NCBI RefSeq assembly: GCF_002001205.1
Contig: NZ_MUNZ01000071.1
Span: 1 to 64,000 of the forward strand
Length of the DNA stretch: 64,000 bases
Direction: 5' to 3'
Source of the DNA: Hydrogenophaga sp. A37
GTDB lineage: Bacteria > Pseudomonadota > Gammaproteobacteria > Burkholderiales > Burkholderiaceae_C
Shown: piece by piece, positions 29,026 to 40,610 of the stretch
How the letters are laid out: the number at the start of each line of letters is the position of its first letter
Position numbering within the stretch: position 1 is the first letter of the stretch
The notes under the pieces: generated by a model
Told to the model about the DNA's origin: nothing
What the model saw: only the letters and a program-made list of their open reading frames with translations
Database searches by the model: none
Made by a program: the position numbers and the translations under genes

Positions 29026-29115
29026 GAACATAACGGAAAAGGAAAATCGCCGGTTAAGGGTAAATACCGAAACTAGAAGAACATAAACGAACAATAGAAT
29101 CGCCGAAACGAAAAC
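29026..29115. promoter_or_regulatory. probable GlpR operator/promoter region between glpR and glpS
   Basis: The 155-bp divergent spacer is AT-rich compared with its surroundings. It carries the direct repeat GAACATAA at 29026-29033 and 29079-29086, 53 bases (about five helical turns) apart. Several CGAAAC/CGAACA repeats follow (29088-29115), reminiscent of the repeated TTCG-containing boxes of DeoR-family repressors. Exact -35/-10 boxes were not assigned. Confidence 0.5.
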
Positions 29116-29150
29116 AAAACAACGGCCTCAGGCCCTTTTCTGGACGATCC

Positions 29151-30308
29151 ATGCAGTTATCCCTGGAGCAAGTGGGCAAGACGGTCGGGCCCGCGGCCCA
29201 CCTCTATCCCATGAGCCTGATCCCCGCGCCGAACGCCGTCACGGTGTTGCTGGGTGCGACGCAGGCGGGCAAGACCAGCCTGATGCGCATCATGGCCGGC
29301 CTCGACGTGCCGACCACGGGCCGCGTGCTGGTGGACGGGCGCGACGTGACCGGCATGCCGGTGCGCGAGCGCAACGTGGCCATGGTCTACCAGCAGTTCA
29401 TCAACTACCCCTCGATGACGGTGTTTGACAACATTGCCTCGCCGCTCAAACTGAGTGGGCAATCCAGGGCCGACGTGGACCGCCGGGTGCGCGAGCTGGC
29501 CGATCGGCTGCACATCGACATCTTTCTCGACCGCCTGCCCGCCGAGCTCTCGGGCGGCCAGCAGCAGCGTGTGGCCTTGGCGCGCGCCCTGGCCAAGAAC
29601 GCGCCGCTGATGCTGCTCGACGAACCCCTGGTGAACCTGGACTACAAGCTGCGCGAAGAACTGCGCGAGGAGCTGACCCAGCTGTTCGCCGCTGGCGACT
29701 CCACCGTCATCTACGCCACCACCGAGCCGGGTGAGGCCCTGCTGCTGGGGGGCTACACGGCGGTGATGGACGCGGGCGAGCTGCTGCAGTACGGCCCCAC
29801 GGCCGAGGTCTTCCACCGTCCCAACTCGCTGCGCGTGGCGCGGGCCTTCAGCGACCCGCCGATGAACCTGCTGTCGGCCGAGGTCGCAGAGGGCGGCGCG
29901 CGTCTCAGTGGCGGCCTGCTGCTGGCGGTGAACCTGCCGCCCCACGCGAGCCGCGCATTGACCCTGGGCATCCGCGCCAGCGCCGTGCGCGTGGCGGCCC
30001 GCCCGGGCGACGTGGCACTGCCAGGCACCGTGGAGCTGGCCGAAATCTCCGGCTCCGACACCTTCGTGCACGTGCACACAGCGGTCGGCGAGATCGTGGC
30101 CCAGCTCACCGGCGTGCACGACTTCGCGCTGGGCAGCGCGATCACGCTGCACGTGAACCCCGCGCAGGTGTATGTCTTCAATGACGCCGGCGACCTGCTG
30201 TTTGCCCCCGAGCGCCGGAAGGTGGACATGGCGCCCCCACGTTCACTTCGTTCACTGCCCCCCGAGGGGGCGCAAGCCTCCCTTGGGGCGGCCCGGCGGG
30301 AGTCCTGA
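29151..30308 (+). CDS. glpS: glycerol ABC importer, ATP-binding subunit 1
   Basis: MalK-like ATPase of 385 residues. The Walker A loop is atypical, GATQAGKT (residues 35-42), lacking the usual second Gly. The signature LSGGQQQR (133-140) and Walker B LLDEPLVNLD are intact. The switch histidine is replaced: the block is YATTEPGEA with Thr191 where YVTHDQVEA is normal. A TOBE-like regulatory domain follows. The last about 22 residues (PRSLRSLPPEG...) are read from an intergenic-type palindromic repeat, so the ancestral C-terminus was probably shorter. Works with glpT as a heterodimer on GlpP/GlpQ. First gene of the importer operon. Confidence 0.88.
   Translation: MQLSLEQVGKTVGPAAHLYPMSLIPAPNAVTVLLGATQAGKTSLMRIMAGLDVPTTGRVLVDGRDVTGMPVRERNVAMVYQQFINYPSMTVFDNIASPLKLSGQSRADVDRRVRELADRLHIDIFLDRLPAELSGGQQQRVALARALAKNAPLMLLDEPLVNLDYKLREELREELTQLFAAGDSTVIYATTEPGEALLLGGYTAVMDAGELLQYGPTAEVFHRPNSLRVARAFSDPPMNLLSAEVAEGGARLSGGLLLAVNLPPHASRALTLGIRASAVRVAARPGDVALPGTVELAEISGSDTFVHVHTAVGEIVAQLTGVHDFALGSAITLHVNPAQVYVFNDAGDLLFAPERRKVDMAPPRSLRSLPPEGAQASLGAARRES
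30233..30301. repeat. 3'-end palindromic repeat read as the C-terminus of glpS
   Basis: Contains the CCCCCCGAGGGGG-type hairpin and flanking elements shared with the repeats at 11436-11499, 52838-52912, 56720-56785 and 57737-57804. Here the glpS frame runs through it to a stop at 30306-30308. It occupies the junction between the ATPase genes glpS and glpT. Confidence 0.6.
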
Positions 30309-30309
30309 C

Positions 30310-31379
<1,070 letters not shown>

Positions 31380-31383
<4 letters not shown>

Positions 31384-31415
31384 GCGCAGCGCAGGGCCGC
31401 CCCAAGCAAGCTCGC
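31380..31415 (+). repeat. 36-bp intercistronic ATGA-coupling repeat, copy 1
   Basis: Begins ATGAGCGCAGCGCAGG and ends CCCAAGCAAGCTCGC; 35 of 36 bases recur at 51256-51291 on the other strand. Its TGA is the stop codon of glpT. Its own ATG opens a 22-codon frame (31380-31448, product beginning MSAAQGRPKQAR) whose stop overlaps the ATG of glpP, again as ATGA. Confidence 0.75.
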
Positions 31416-31448
31416 GCCGCAGTGCAACGCACGGAGGTATTCGAATGA
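31380..31448 (+). CDS. 22-residue mini-frame bridging glpT and glpP (possible coupling peptide)
   Basis: Starts at the ATGA that ends glpT and stops at the ATGA that begins glpP. Terminating ribosomes could thus re-initiate twice and stay coupled through the 61-base gap. The first 12 residues are encoded by a repeat found again before the marR gene. The peptide itself need have no function. GGAGG for glpP lies inside this frame. Confidence 0.35.
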
Positions 31449-32335
31449 GCACAACAACCAAACCTGTCAACCAGAAGGCCTGGTTCCTGATCCTGCCGGT
31501 CCTGGTCTGCGTGGCCTTCTCGGCCATCCTGCCGCTGATGACGGTGGTGAACTACTCGGTGCAGGACATCATTTCGCCCGAGCGCCGCGTCTTCGTCGGC
31601 ACCGAGTGGTTTGCCGCCGTCATGCGCGACGAAGACCTGCACGCCGCGCTCTGGAACCAGTTGAAGTTCTCGGGTGCCGTGCTGCTGGTGGAGATTCCGC
31701 TGGGCATCGCGCTGGCGCTGTCCATGCCGGCCGACGGCTGGAAGGCCTCGGCCACGCTGGTGATCGTGGCGCTGTCGCTGCTGATCCCGTGGAACGTGGT
31801 GGGCACGATCTGGCAGATCTTTGGCCGTGCCGACATTGGGCTGATGGGCCACACGCTGCAGACCCTTGGCATCGAGTACAGCTACACCGGTGACGCCTTG
31901 CACGCCTGGCTCACCGTGCTGCTGATGGACATCTGGCACTGGACGCCGCTGGTGGCGCTGCTGGCCTACGCCGGACTGCGCAGCATTCCCGACGCCTACT
32001 ACCAGGCCGCGCGCATCGATGGCGCCAGCAAGTTCGCGGTGTTCCGCTACATCCAGCTGCCCAAGATGCGCGGCGTGCTGATGATCGCGGTGCTGCTGCG
32101 CTTCATGGACAGTTTCATGATCTACACAGAGCCCTTTGTGTTGACCGGCGGCGGACCCGGCAACGCCACGACCTTCCTCAGCCAGTACCTGACGCAGAAG
32201 GCCGTGGGGCAGTTCGATCTCGGCCCCGCCGCCGCGTTCTCGCTGATCTATTTCCTCATCATCCTGCTGTTCTGCTTCGTGCTCTACAACTGGATGCAAC
32301 GCCTCGGTGAAGCAGAGAAAGAGGTGCAATCGTGA
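31445..32335 (+). CDS. glpP: glycerol ABC importer, permease subunit 1
   Basis: Binding-protein-dependent transport permease of 296 residues with six membrane segments. The cytoplasmic EAA loop is seen as YYQAARIDGASKFAVFRYIQLP, where the ATPases dock. GGAGG lies seven bases upstream of ATG 31445. The stop overlaps the GTG start of glpQ by four bases. Sugar- or polyol-type importer permease of the MalF class; assignment to glycerol rests on glpK, glpR and glpD around it. Confidence 0.88.
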   Translation: MSTTTKPVNQKAWFLILPVLVCVAFSAILPLMTVVNYSVQDIISPERRVFVGTEWFAAVMRDEDLHAALWNQLKFSGAVLLVEIPLGIALALSMPADGWKASATLVIVALSLLIPWNVVGTIWQIFGRADIGLMGHTLQTLGIEYSYTGDALHAWLTVLLMDIWHWTPLVALLAYAGLRSIPDAYYQAARIDGASKFAVFRYIQLPKMRGVLMIAVLLRFMDSFMIYTEPFVLTGGGPGNATTFLSQYLTQKAVGQFDLGPAAAFSLIYFLIILLFCFVLYNWMQRLGEAEKEVQS

Positions 32336-33144
32336 ACGATCGCAGATTCAAAAAGAGGACGTTGTTCCTCATCGCCTACTTGGTCTTTGCCTTGCTGCCC
32401 ATCTACTGGATGGTCAACATGAGCTTCAAGACCAACGAAGAGATCGTCTCCAGCTTCAGCCTTTGGCCGCAGGCGTTCACCTGGGACAACTACCAGCTGA
32501 TCTTCACCGACGAGAGCTGGTACTCCGGCTACATCAACAGCCTGATCTACGTGGGCATCAACACGGTGATCTCGCTGACCGTGGCGCTGCCGGCGGCCTA
32601 CGCGTTCTCGCGCTACAGCTTCCTCGGCGACAAGCACGTCTTCTTCTGGCTGCTCACCAACCGCATGACGCCGCCGGCGGTGTTCCTGCTGCCGTTCTTC
32701 CAGCTCTACACCACCGTGGGACTGATGGACACGCACATCGCGGTGGCGCTGGCGCACCTGCTGTTCAACGTGCCGTTGGCGGTGTGGATTCTCGAAGGCT
32801 TCATGTCGGGCATCCCGCGTGAAATTGACGAGACCGCCTACATCGACGGCTACAGCTTTCCGCGCTTCTTCCTGACCATCTTCCTGCCCCTGATCAAGGC
32901 CGGCGTGGGCGTGGCGGCCTTCTTCTGCTTCATGTTCAGCTGGGTGGAGCTGCTCATGGCGCGCACGCTCACCAGCGTCAACGCCAAGCCCATCGTGGCC
33001 ACCATGACGCGCACCGTGAGCGCGAGCGGCATGGACTGGGCCACGCTGGCCGCTGCCGGCGTGTTGACCATCGTGCCCGGCGCGATCGTGATTTGGTTCG
33101 TCCGGCACTACATCGCCAAGGGCTTCGCCATGGGGAGAGTTTGA
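32332..33144 (+). CDS. glpQ: glycerol ABC importer, permease subunit 2
   Basis: MalG-class permease of 270 residues with six membrane segments and an EAA loop (EIDETAYIDGYSFPRFFLTI). Translation starts at GTG 32332 within the GTGA overlap with glpP, implying tight coupling of the two permease halves. Not to be confused with the glycerophosphodiesterase that carries the same symbol in E. coli. Confidence 0.88.
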   Translation: MNDRRFKKRTLFLIAYLVFALLPIYWMVNMSFKTNEEIVSSFSLWPQAFTWDNYQLIFTDESWYSGYINSLIYVGINTVISLTVALPAAYAFSRYSFLGDKHVFFWLLTNRMTPPAVFLLPFFQLYTTVGLMDTHIAVALAHLLFNVPLAVWILEGFMSGIPREIDETAYIDGYSFPRFFLTIFLPLIKAGVGVAAFFCFMFSWVELLMARTLTSVNAKPIVATMTRTVSASGMDWATLAAAGVLTIVPGAIVIWFVRHYIAKGFAMGRV

Positions 33145-33452
33145 TGTTTGAGTGGATGGCTTGGACCACGCCGGTGGCCGTTTTCTTCACCTGCATCGTG
33201 TTCATGCTCGCGGGCATGACGTTCTGGGAGCTCAAGTCGCCCACCACGATGCGCAAGGGTTTTCTGCCGATTGCCACCACACGTGGCGACCGGCTCTTCA
33301 TCGGCCTGCTTAGCGCGGCCTACATCAACCTGGCTTTCGTCGGCATGTCGGGCCACTTCGCGGAGTGGTTCTCGCTCTCCGAGGATCCGAGCATCTGGTT
33401 CAGCTTCGTGTTGTCCATGGCCGCACTGGCCCTGGTGATGCGCAAAGGCTGA
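33144..33452 (+). CDS. glpU: DUF2160 small membrane protein of the glycerol transporter operon
   Basis: Protein of 102 residues with two to three membrane segments (VAVFFTCIVFMLAGMTFWELK, LFIGLLSAAYINLAFVG, WFSFVLSMAALALVM). It matches the DUF2160 proteins found in glycerol ABC operons. Its ATG overlaps the glpQ stop (TGATG). The role is unknown; an accessory transmembrane subunit is likely because gene order is conserved with the permeases. Confidence 0.8.
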   Translation: MFEWMAWTTPVAVFFTCIVFMLAGMTFWELKSPTTMRKGFLPIATTRGDRLFIGLLSAAYINLAFVGMSGHFAEWFSLSEDPSIWFSFVLSMAALALVMRKG

Positions 33453-33467
33453 GTGGTTCGAGGGAAT

Positions 33468-33493
33468 ACGGCCCGGCGCTGCCCCGGGGCCGT
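33468..33493 (+). other. intercistronic hairpin before the binding-protein gene
   Basis: Seven-base stem ACGGCCC/GGGCCGT (33468-33474 with 33487-33493) between glpU and glpV. There is no U tract, so it is more likely an RNA-stability or processing element than a terminator. Such hairpins commonly allow higher levels of the binding-protein message. Confidence 0.45.
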
Positions 33494-33553
33494 GGTCACC
33501 CACCGCCATGCGGGGCAGCAACACATTCATCCACCCGAAAGAAGGAGACATTC

Positions 33554-35287
<1,734 letters not shown>

Positions 35288-35320
35288 TGCGTTCCTGTTG
35301 ATCTGACGTTGTTGCAACCC

Positions 35321-35348
35321 ACCGCATGCGCTCAGCGGCGCATGCGGT
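35321..35348 (+). other. strong intercistronic hairpin between glpV and glpD
   Basis: Perfect 11-bp stem ACCGCATGCGC/GCGCATGCGGT (35321-35331 with 35338-35348), six-base loop, no U tract. It lies 34 bases after the glpV stop and ends 13 bases before the glpD start, covering the expected ribosome-site region. It could protect the upstream messenger from 3' decay or lower glpD translation. Confidence 0.55.
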
Positions 35349-35361
35349 CACCTCCCCATTC

Positions 35362-36948
35362 ATGACACGCGCAGAACTGCTTCAATCGCTGGCCCAGCAA
35401 GCTGTTTTCGACCTGGTGGTGGTCGGTGGCGGCGCGACAGGCTTGGGCGTCGCACTCGATGCAGCGCTGCGCGGTTTCTCCGTCGCCTTGCTGGAGTCCC
35501 AGGACTTCGCTGGCGGCACCTCTTCCCGCTCCACCAAGCTGCTGCACGGCGGCGTGCGCTACCTTGCACAGGGCAACGTGGCCCTGGTGCGCGAAGCCTT
35601 GGCCGAACGCGCCACGGTGCTGCGCATCGCGCCCCACCTGGCCCAGCCGCTCCCCTTTGTCATGCCGTCCTACGGCTGGTGGCAGACGCCGTTCTACGGC
35701 GCGGGGCTCAAGCTGTACGACCTCATGGCCGGTCGTGCCGGCCTGGGCCGCACCGCCTTCCTGTCACGGGCCGAGACCCTGGCCGCGCTGCCCGGCGTCA
35801 ACCCGCAGGGGTTGCGTGGTGGTGTGCGCTATTGGGATGGGCAGTTTGACGACGCCCGCCTGGCGCTGACGCTGGCCCTTACCGCAGAGGCCGCTGGCGC
35901 CCGGGTGGTCAACTACGCGCAGGTCACGGGCATCCAGCGCCAGCCCGATGCCTCGCCCGCCCTGACCGAGCTGGAGGTGCGTGACGTGCTCACCGGCGAT
36001 CTTCACCGTGTCAGAGCCCGGTGTGTGGTGAATGCCACCGGGGTCTGGGTGGACGATCTGCGCGCCAAGGCCTGCCGCGTAGGCCAGGACCCGCTGCCCG
36101 AGCGCATGGTGAGCCCGAGTCAAGGTGTTCACGTCGTGGTGGACCGCGAATTCATGCCGGGTGACCACGCCCTGCTGGTACCCAAGACCCGCGACGGCCG
36201 CGTGCTGTTCGCCGTGCCCTGGCTGGGCAAGCTGATTCTCGGCACCACCGACACACCGCGCCAGGATCTACCGCGCGAGCCGCAGGCGTTCTCCGAGGAG
36301 CTCGATTTCATCCTCGGCGAGGCGGGCAGGGTGCTGAGCCGCCCGGTTCGCACCGAGGACATCCGAAGCATCTGGGTGGGCCTGCGTCCCTTGGTCGCGC
36401 CACCGTCCACCGCCGAGGGTGGTACCAAGGTGTTGTCGCGCGAACACACCATCGTGGTCGACGGCAATGGGCTGGTCACGGTCACCGGTGGCAAGTGGAC
36501 CACCTACCGGGCCATGGCCGAGGACGTGCTCCAGCGTTGCTTTGCCAGTGCGCTTTTGCCAGCCCGCGCAGGCGGATTGAGCGAGCGCCACACCCTGGTC
36601 GGTGCGCCCGACGCGCGAACCCACGCCACGCCCTTGCACCAGATGCCCGGACCCCATATCTACGGCACCCGGGCGCATCAGGTGGCCCGGTGCCCGGGCG
36701 TTTCGCGCGAACTGGGCATGGGTCTGACCGAGGCCATGGTGCGGTACGCCGTTCGATGTGAGCACGCACACACAGTGGAAGACGTTCTGGCCCGCCGTTG
36801 GCGCGCCCTATTTCTCGATGCAAGAAGGGCCGCCAGGATGGCTCCCGCGGTGGCAGCGATCATGGAAGACGAGCGCTGCACCGCGCCTGCCTTGGCCTAT
36901 TTCGAGGCGCTGTGCGCCCACTATCTGCCCGCAGCCACACATTTGTGA
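35362..36948 (+). CDS. glpD: glycerol-3-phosphate dehydrogenase (FAD, respiratory)
   Basis: Membrane-associated flavoenzyme that oxidises sn-glycerol 3-phosphate to dihydroxyacetone phosphate and passes electrons to ubiquinone. The 528-residue protein starts with the FAD motif VVGGGATGLGVALDAALRG (residues 14-32). It contains SSRSTKLLHGGVRYL, GVRYWDGQFDDARL, NATGVWVDD, FAVPWLGKLILGTTDTP, and TVTGGKWTTYRAMAED. The C-terminal DAO_C-like domain includes AVRCEHAHTVEDVLARR. Start at 35362 has no strong ribosome site because a hairpin occupies the spot. It completes the pathway glycerol, glycerol 3-phosphate, DHAP together with glpK. Confidence 0.96.
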   Translation: MTRAELLQSLAQQAVFDLVVVGGGATGLGVALDAALRGFSVALLESQDFAGGTSSRSTKLLHGGVRYLAQGNVALVREALAERATVLRIAPHLAQPLPFVMPSYGWWQTPFYGAGLKLYDLMAGRAGLGRTAFLSRAETLAALPGVNPQGLRGGVRYWDGQFDDARLALTLALTAEAAGARVVNYAQVTGIQRQPDASPALTELEVRDVLTGDLHRVRARCVVNATGVWVDDLRAKACRVGQDPLPERMVSPSQGVHVVVDREFMPGDHALLVPKTRDGRVLFAVPWLGKLILGTTDTPRQDLPREPQAFSEELDFILGEAGRVLSRPVRTEDIRSIWVGLRPLVAPPSTAEGGTKVLSREHTIVVDGNGLVTVTGGKWTTYRAMAEDVLQRCFASALLPARAGGLSERHTLVGAPDARTHATPLHQMPGPHIYGTRAHQVARCPGVSRELGMGLTEAMVRYAVRCEHAHTVEDVLARRWRALFLDARRAARMAPAVAAIMEDERCTAPALAYFEALCAHYLPAATHL

Positions 36949-36968
36949 GTGCAAAACACGAGAGTTGG

Positions 36969-36997
36969 TTGACAAGCTAAAAATGCAGTGCAATAAT
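36969..36997 (+). promoter_or_regulatory. promoter of the spc ribosomal operon
   Basis: TTGACA at 36969-36974, a 17-base spacer and AATAAT at 36992-36997 form an excellent sigma-70 promoter just after glpD. The leader to rplN is about 150 bases. It contains a hairpin TTCGGCC/GGCCGAA (37114-37120 with 37126-37132) that could take part in ribosomal-protein feedback. Confidence 0.85.
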
Positions 36998-37158
36998 CTA
37001 CGGCTTCGCTCCTAAAAGTGAAGTATCCGCCCAGCGACGCTGGTTGTGACTTGGTGAGCAGTAAGTCTGCAAATCAATCGTGACTGGCAACGACGGGCCC
37101 AAGACTGATCACTTTCGGCCGTGGTGGCCGAAGGGATTCAAGTTGGGACTTAAATCAA

Positions 37159-37527
37159 ATGATCCAAACGCAATCTCGACTCGATGTTGCTGACAACACG
37201 GGTGCCAAATCCGTGATGTGCATCAAGGTGCTCGGTGGCTCCAAGCGCCGGTACGCCAGCGTTGGTGACGTCATCAAAGTCACCATCAAAGAAGCAGCGC
37301 CCCGTGGCCGCGTCAAAAAAGGCGAGGTGTACAACGCTGTGGTGGTTCGCACCGCCAAGGGCATCCGTCGTCAAGACGGCGCTCTGATCAAATTCGATGG
37401 CAACGCAGCTGTGTTGCTCAATGCCAAGCTGGAGCCCATCGGCACCCGCATCTTCGGACCGGTGACGCGCGAGTTGCGCACTGAAAAGTTCATGAAGATC
37501 GTGTCCTTGGCGCCTGAGGTTCTCTGA
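37159..37527 (+). CDS. rplN: 50S ribosomal protein L14 (uL14)
   Basis: 122 residues, the normal size, beginning [22 protein letters not shown] and ending [10 protein letters not shown], as in proteobacterial L14. It binds 23S rRNA near the GTPase centre and forms an intersubunit bridge with 16S rRNA. It is the first gene of the transcription unit here. The S10-operon genes that precede it in E. coli (rpsJ to rpsQ) are absent upstream, where glpD lies instead. Confidence 0.99.
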   Translation: MIQTQSRLDVADNTGAKSVMCIKVLGGSKRRYASVGDVIKVTIKEAAPRGRVKKGEVYNAVVVRTAKGIRRQDGALIKFDGNAAVLLNAKLEPIGTRIFGPVTRELRTEKFMKIVSLAPEVL

Positions 37528-37536
37528 GGAATCACC

Positions 37537-37857
37537 ATGAACAAACTCCGTAGTGGCGATGAAGTCATCGTGATTGCCGGCCGCGACAAGGGCAAGCGCG
37601 GTAAGGTGGTGCTGCGTGCCGACGACAGCAAGTTGCTCGTCGAAGGCGTCAACATCGTGAAGAAGCATGCCAAGCCGAACCCCATGAAGGGTGTGACCGG
37701 CGGCATCGTGGAAAAGACCATGCCGATTCACCAGTCCAATGTGGCCATCTTCAATGGCGCCACGGGCAAGGCTGATCGTGTGGGCATCAAGCTTCTGGCG
37801 GACGGCAAAAAAGTGCGCGTCTTCAAGTCCAGCGGCGACGAAATCAAGGCGGCCTGA
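37537..37857 (+). CDS. rplX: 50S ribosomal protein L24 (uL24)
   Basis: 106 residues with the KOW motif near the N-terminus ([19 protein letters not shown]) and the conserved [14 protein letters not shown] segment. An early assembly initiator that binds the 5' domain of 23S rRNA. Nine bases separate it from rplN, and the rplE start follows two bases after its stop. Confidence 0.99.
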   Translation: MNKLRSGDEVIVIAGRDKGKRGKVVLRADDSKLLVEGVNIVKKHAKPNPMKGVTGGIVEKTMPIHQSNVAIFNGATGKADRVGIKLLADGKKVRVFKSSGDEIKAA

Positions 37858-37859
37858 AC

Positions 37860-38399
37860 ATGACACGCTTGCAAGAAATCTATCGCGACAAGATCGCTCC
37901 TGGCCTGGTCGAGCAGTTCGGCTACAAATCGGTCATGGAAGTGCCTCGCATCACCAAGATCACGCTCAACATGGGCGTGAGCGAGGCGGTTGCCGACAAG
38001 AAGGTCATGGACAACGCCGTGGGCGACCTGGCCAAGATCGCTGGCCAGAAGCCGGTGGTGACCAAGGCCCGCAAGGCCATCGCGGGTTTCAAGATCCGTG
38101 AGCAGCAGCCCATTGGTTGCATGGTCACCCTGCGCGGCGCCCGTATGTACGAATTCCTCGATCGTTTCGTCACCGTGGCGCTGCCCCGGGTGCGCGACTT
38201 CCGCGGTATTTCGGGCAAGGCATTTGACGGCCGTGGCAACTACAACATCGGCGTCAAAGAGCAGATCATTTTCCCTGAGATCGAGTACGACAAGGTGGAT
38301 GCCTTGCGCGGCCTCAACATCAGCATCACGACGACCGCCAAAAACGATGCAGAGTGCAAGGCTCTGTTGGTTGGTTTCCGTTTCCCGTTCAAGAACTGA
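37860..38399 (+). CDS. rplE: 50S ribosomal protein L5 (uL5)
   Basis: 179 residues, normal for L5, which with L18, L25 and 5S rRNA forms the central protuberance. Family blocks are [31 protein letters not shown] and [18 protein letters not shown]. In E. coli the repressor S8 binds the spc mRNA near this gene; whether that holds here cannot be seen. Confidence 0.99.
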   Translation: MTRLQEIYRDKIAPGLVEQFGYKSVMEVPRITKITLNMGVSEAVADKKVMDNAVGDLAKIAGQKPVVTKARKAIAGFKIREQQPIGCMVTLRGARMYEFLDRFVTVALPRVRDFRGISGKAFDGRGNYNIGVKEQIIFPEIEYDKVDALRGLNISITTTAKNDAECKALLVGFRFPFKN

Positions 38400-38407
38400 G
38401 GTGGCGC

Positions 38408-38713
38408 GTGGCTAAACAAGCACTACTCCAACGCGAAATCAAGCGCGAAAAACTCGCAGCCAAGTTCGCCAAGAAATACGCTGAGCTCAAGTCGGTTTCG
38501 ACCAGTGCCAAGCATTCTGACGAAGAGCGTGATGCAGCCCGTCTGGCGCTGCAGAAGCTGCCCCGCAACGCGAACCCGACCCGTCAGCGCAACCGCTGCG
38601 AGATCACTGGTCGTCCGCGTGGCACCTTTGCCCACTTCGGCCTGGCTCGCGCCAAGGTTCGCGAAATGGCTTTTGCCGGTGAAATTCCCGGCATCACCAA
38701 AGCCAGCTGGTAA
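38408..38713 (+). CDS. rpsN: 30S ribosomal protein S14 (uS14)
   Basis: 101 residues from a GTG start at 38408 with GAGG six bases upstream; the longer frame upstream overlaps rplE and is a shadow. It has the long proteobacterial form without the four-Cys zinc site (only one Cys, in [10 protein letters not shown]). It binds the 3' major domain of 16S rRNA in the head of the small subunit. Confidence 0.98.
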   Translation: MAKQALLQREIKREKLAAKFAKKYAELKSVSTSAKHSDEERDAARLALQKLPRNANPTRQRNRCEITGRPRGTFAHFGLARAKVREMAFAGEIPGITKASW

Positions 38714-38731
38714 GCACTAGGAGAACCACAA

Positions 38732-39127
38732 ATGAGCATGAGTGATCCTATCGCTGACATGTTGACCCGCATCCGCAACGCACAAATGGTTGAAAAAGCC
38801 AGCGTCACGATGCCGGCCTCCAAGGTCAAAGCCGCGATTGCCCAGGTCCTGAAGGACGAGGGTTACATCGACGGATTCCAGGTCAAGAGCAATGATGGCA
38901 AGAACGAACTTGAGATTGCTCTCAAGTACTACGCTGGCCGTCCTGTGATCGAGCGCATTGAGCGCGTGAGCCGTCCTGGTCTGCGTGTCTACCGTGGCCG
39001 CAACGCCATCCCCCAGGTCCAGAATGGCCTGGGTGTGGCGATCGTCACCACGCCCCAAGGTGTGATGACCGACCGCAAGGCACGCGCCACCGGTGTCGGT
39101 GGTGAAGTCCTGTGTTACGTCGCCTGA
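38732..39127 (+). CDS. rpsH: 30S ribosomal protein S8 (uS8)
   Basis: 131 residues starting [18 protein letters not shown], the family hallmark, with the C-terminal [22 protein letters not shown]. It binds helix 21 of 16S rRNA and, in E. coli, represses the spc operon by binding its mRNA. AGGAG precedes the ATG. Confidence 0.99.
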   Translation: MSMSDPIADMLTRIRNAQMVEKASVTMPASKVKAAIAQVLKDEGYIDGFQVKSNDGKNELEIALKYYAGRPVIERIERVSRPGLRVYRGRNAIPQVQNGLGVAIVTTPQGVMTDRKARATGVGGEVLCYVA

Positions 39128-39151
39128 TGCGGGCATTGAGGAGCTACTGAA

Positions 39152-39685
39152 ATGTCACGTATTGGAAAGCAGCCTGTTTCTGTCCCTGCCGGGGTGGAAG
39201 TGGCCGTCAACGACAACCTGATCAACGTCAAGGGTGCCCTGGGTGCCCTGGCGCTGGCGCAGAACGCGCTGGTCAAGGTGGAAAACAACGCTGGCTCGCT
39301 GTCGTTCACCCCGGTGAACGAATCTCGCGAAGCCAATGCCATGTCCGGCACCATGCGTCAGCTGGTGAACAACATGGTCAATGGTGTGAGCAAGGGCTTC
39401 GAAAAGAAGCTGACGCTGATCGGTGTGGGTTACAAAGCCCAGGCTCAAGGCGCCAAGCTCAACCTCACGGTGGGCTACTCGCACCCCGTGGTGATGGACA
39501 TGCCAGCCGGCATCAAGGTGGAAACCCCCACGCCGACCGAGATCCTAATCAAGGGATCGGACCGTCAGCGCGTGGGCCAGATCGCTTCTGAGGTGCGTGC
39601 AGTGCGCCCTCCCGAACCCTACAAGGGCAAGGGCATCCGTTATGCGGATGAGAAGATCACGATCAAGGAAACCAAGAAGAAATAA
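39152..39685 (+). CDS. rplF: 50S ribosomal protein L6 (uL6)
   Basis: 177 residues with the duplicated L6 fold; [17 protein letters not shown] at the start and the signature [15 protein letters not shown] near the end. It contacts the sarcin-ricin loop region and the elongation-factor site. Confidence 0.99.
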   Translation: MSRIGKQPVSVPAGVEVAVNDNLINVKGALGALALAQNALVKVENNAGSLSFTPVNESREANAMSGTMRQLVNNMVNGVSKGFEKKLTLIGVGYKAQAQGAKLNLTVGYSHPVVMDMPAGIKVETPTPTEILIKGSDRQRVGQIASEVRAVRPPEPYKGKGIRYADEKITIKETKKK

Positions 39686-39696
39686 GGATCAGGATC

Positions 39697-40062
39697 ATGT
39701 TGACCAAAAAAGAGCAACGTCTCCGCCGCGCCCGTCAGACGCGCATCCGCATTGCGCAACAGGGCGCTGTCCGCCTGACCGTGAACCGCACCAACCTGCA
39801 CATCTACGCCAGCGTCATCTCCGACGACGGCTCCAAGGTGCTGGCATCGGCTTCGACGGCCGAAGCAGAAGTGCGTGCCCAGATCGGTGGCGCTGGCAAA
39901 GGCGGCAACGCCGTTGCTGCTGCCCTGGTTGGCAAGCGCATCGCTGAAAAGGCCAAAGCCGCAGGTATCGAGAAAGTGGCGTTTGACCGCTCCGGTTTTG
40001 CTTACCACGGCCGGGTGAAAGCCCTGGCAGACGCGGCCCGTGAAGCCGGTCTGCAGTTCTGA
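39697..40062 (+). CDS. rplR: 50S ribosomal protein L18 (uL18)
   Basis: 121 residues with a basic N-terminus ([16 protein letters not shown]) and the conserved [23 protein letters not shown] end. It bridges 5S rRNA and 23S rRNA in the central protuberance together with L5. Confidence 0.99.
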   Translation: MLTKKEQRLRRARQTRIRIAQQGAVRLTVNRTNLHIYASVISDDGSKVLASASTAEAEVRAQIGGAGKGGNAVAAALVGKRIAEKAKAAGIEKVAFDRSGFAYHGRVKALADAAREAGLQF

Positions 40063-40080
40063 TCAAACGGAATACACAAA

Positions 40081-40599
40081 ATGGCTAAATTTACGGCTAA
40101 TGTAAAAAACGAAGCGAGCGACGACGGTCTGCGCGAGAAGATGATCGCGATCAACCGCGTGACCAAGGTGGTCAAGGGTGGTCGCATTCTCGGCTTCGCA
40201 GCACTGACCGTGGTCGGTGACGGCGATGGTCGCGTTGGCATGGGCAAGGGCAAGGCCAAGGAAGTTCCGGTGGCCGTGCAGAAAGCCATGGAAAAGGCGC
40301 GTCGCAACATGATCAAGGTGTCGTTGAAGAACGGTTCCCTGCACCACAGCGTGCACGGCGAACACGGTGCTTCCAACGTCATGATGTTGCCTGCGGCAAA
40401 AGGTACCGGCATCATTGCTGGTGGCCCAATGCGCGCCGTTTTTGAAGTGCTGGGCATCACCGACGTCGTGGCCAAAAGCCATGGCTCAAGCAATCCCTAT
40501 AACTTGGTGCGGGCCACGCTGGACGCATTGCAGAACTCGACCACGCCGGCCAGCGTCGCCGCCAAGCGCGGCAAGTCGGTTGAAGACATCCTGGGCTGA
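40081..40599 (+). CDS. rpsE: 30S ribosomal protein S5 (uS5)
   Basis: 172 residues with the N-terminal dsRNA-binding-like S5 domain ([38 protein letters not shown]) and C-terminal domain ([18 protein letters not shown]). It acts in decoding fidelity and mRNA unwinding at the entry channel. Confidence 0.99.
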   Translation: MAKFTANVKNEASDDGLREKMIAINRVTKVVKGGRILGFAALTVVGDGDGRVGMGKGKAKEVPVAVQKAMEKARRNMIKVSLKNGSLHHSVHGEHGASNVMMLPAAKGTGIIAGGPMRAVFEVLGITDVVAKSHGSSNPYNLVRATLDALQNSTTPASVAAKRGKSVEDILG

Positions 40600-40610
40600 T
40601 TGGAACGATC

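Noticed and set aside
36949-37158. Separate small gene between glpD and rplN
   Set aside because: Frames here are short and interrupted; the interval is better explained as promoter and leader.
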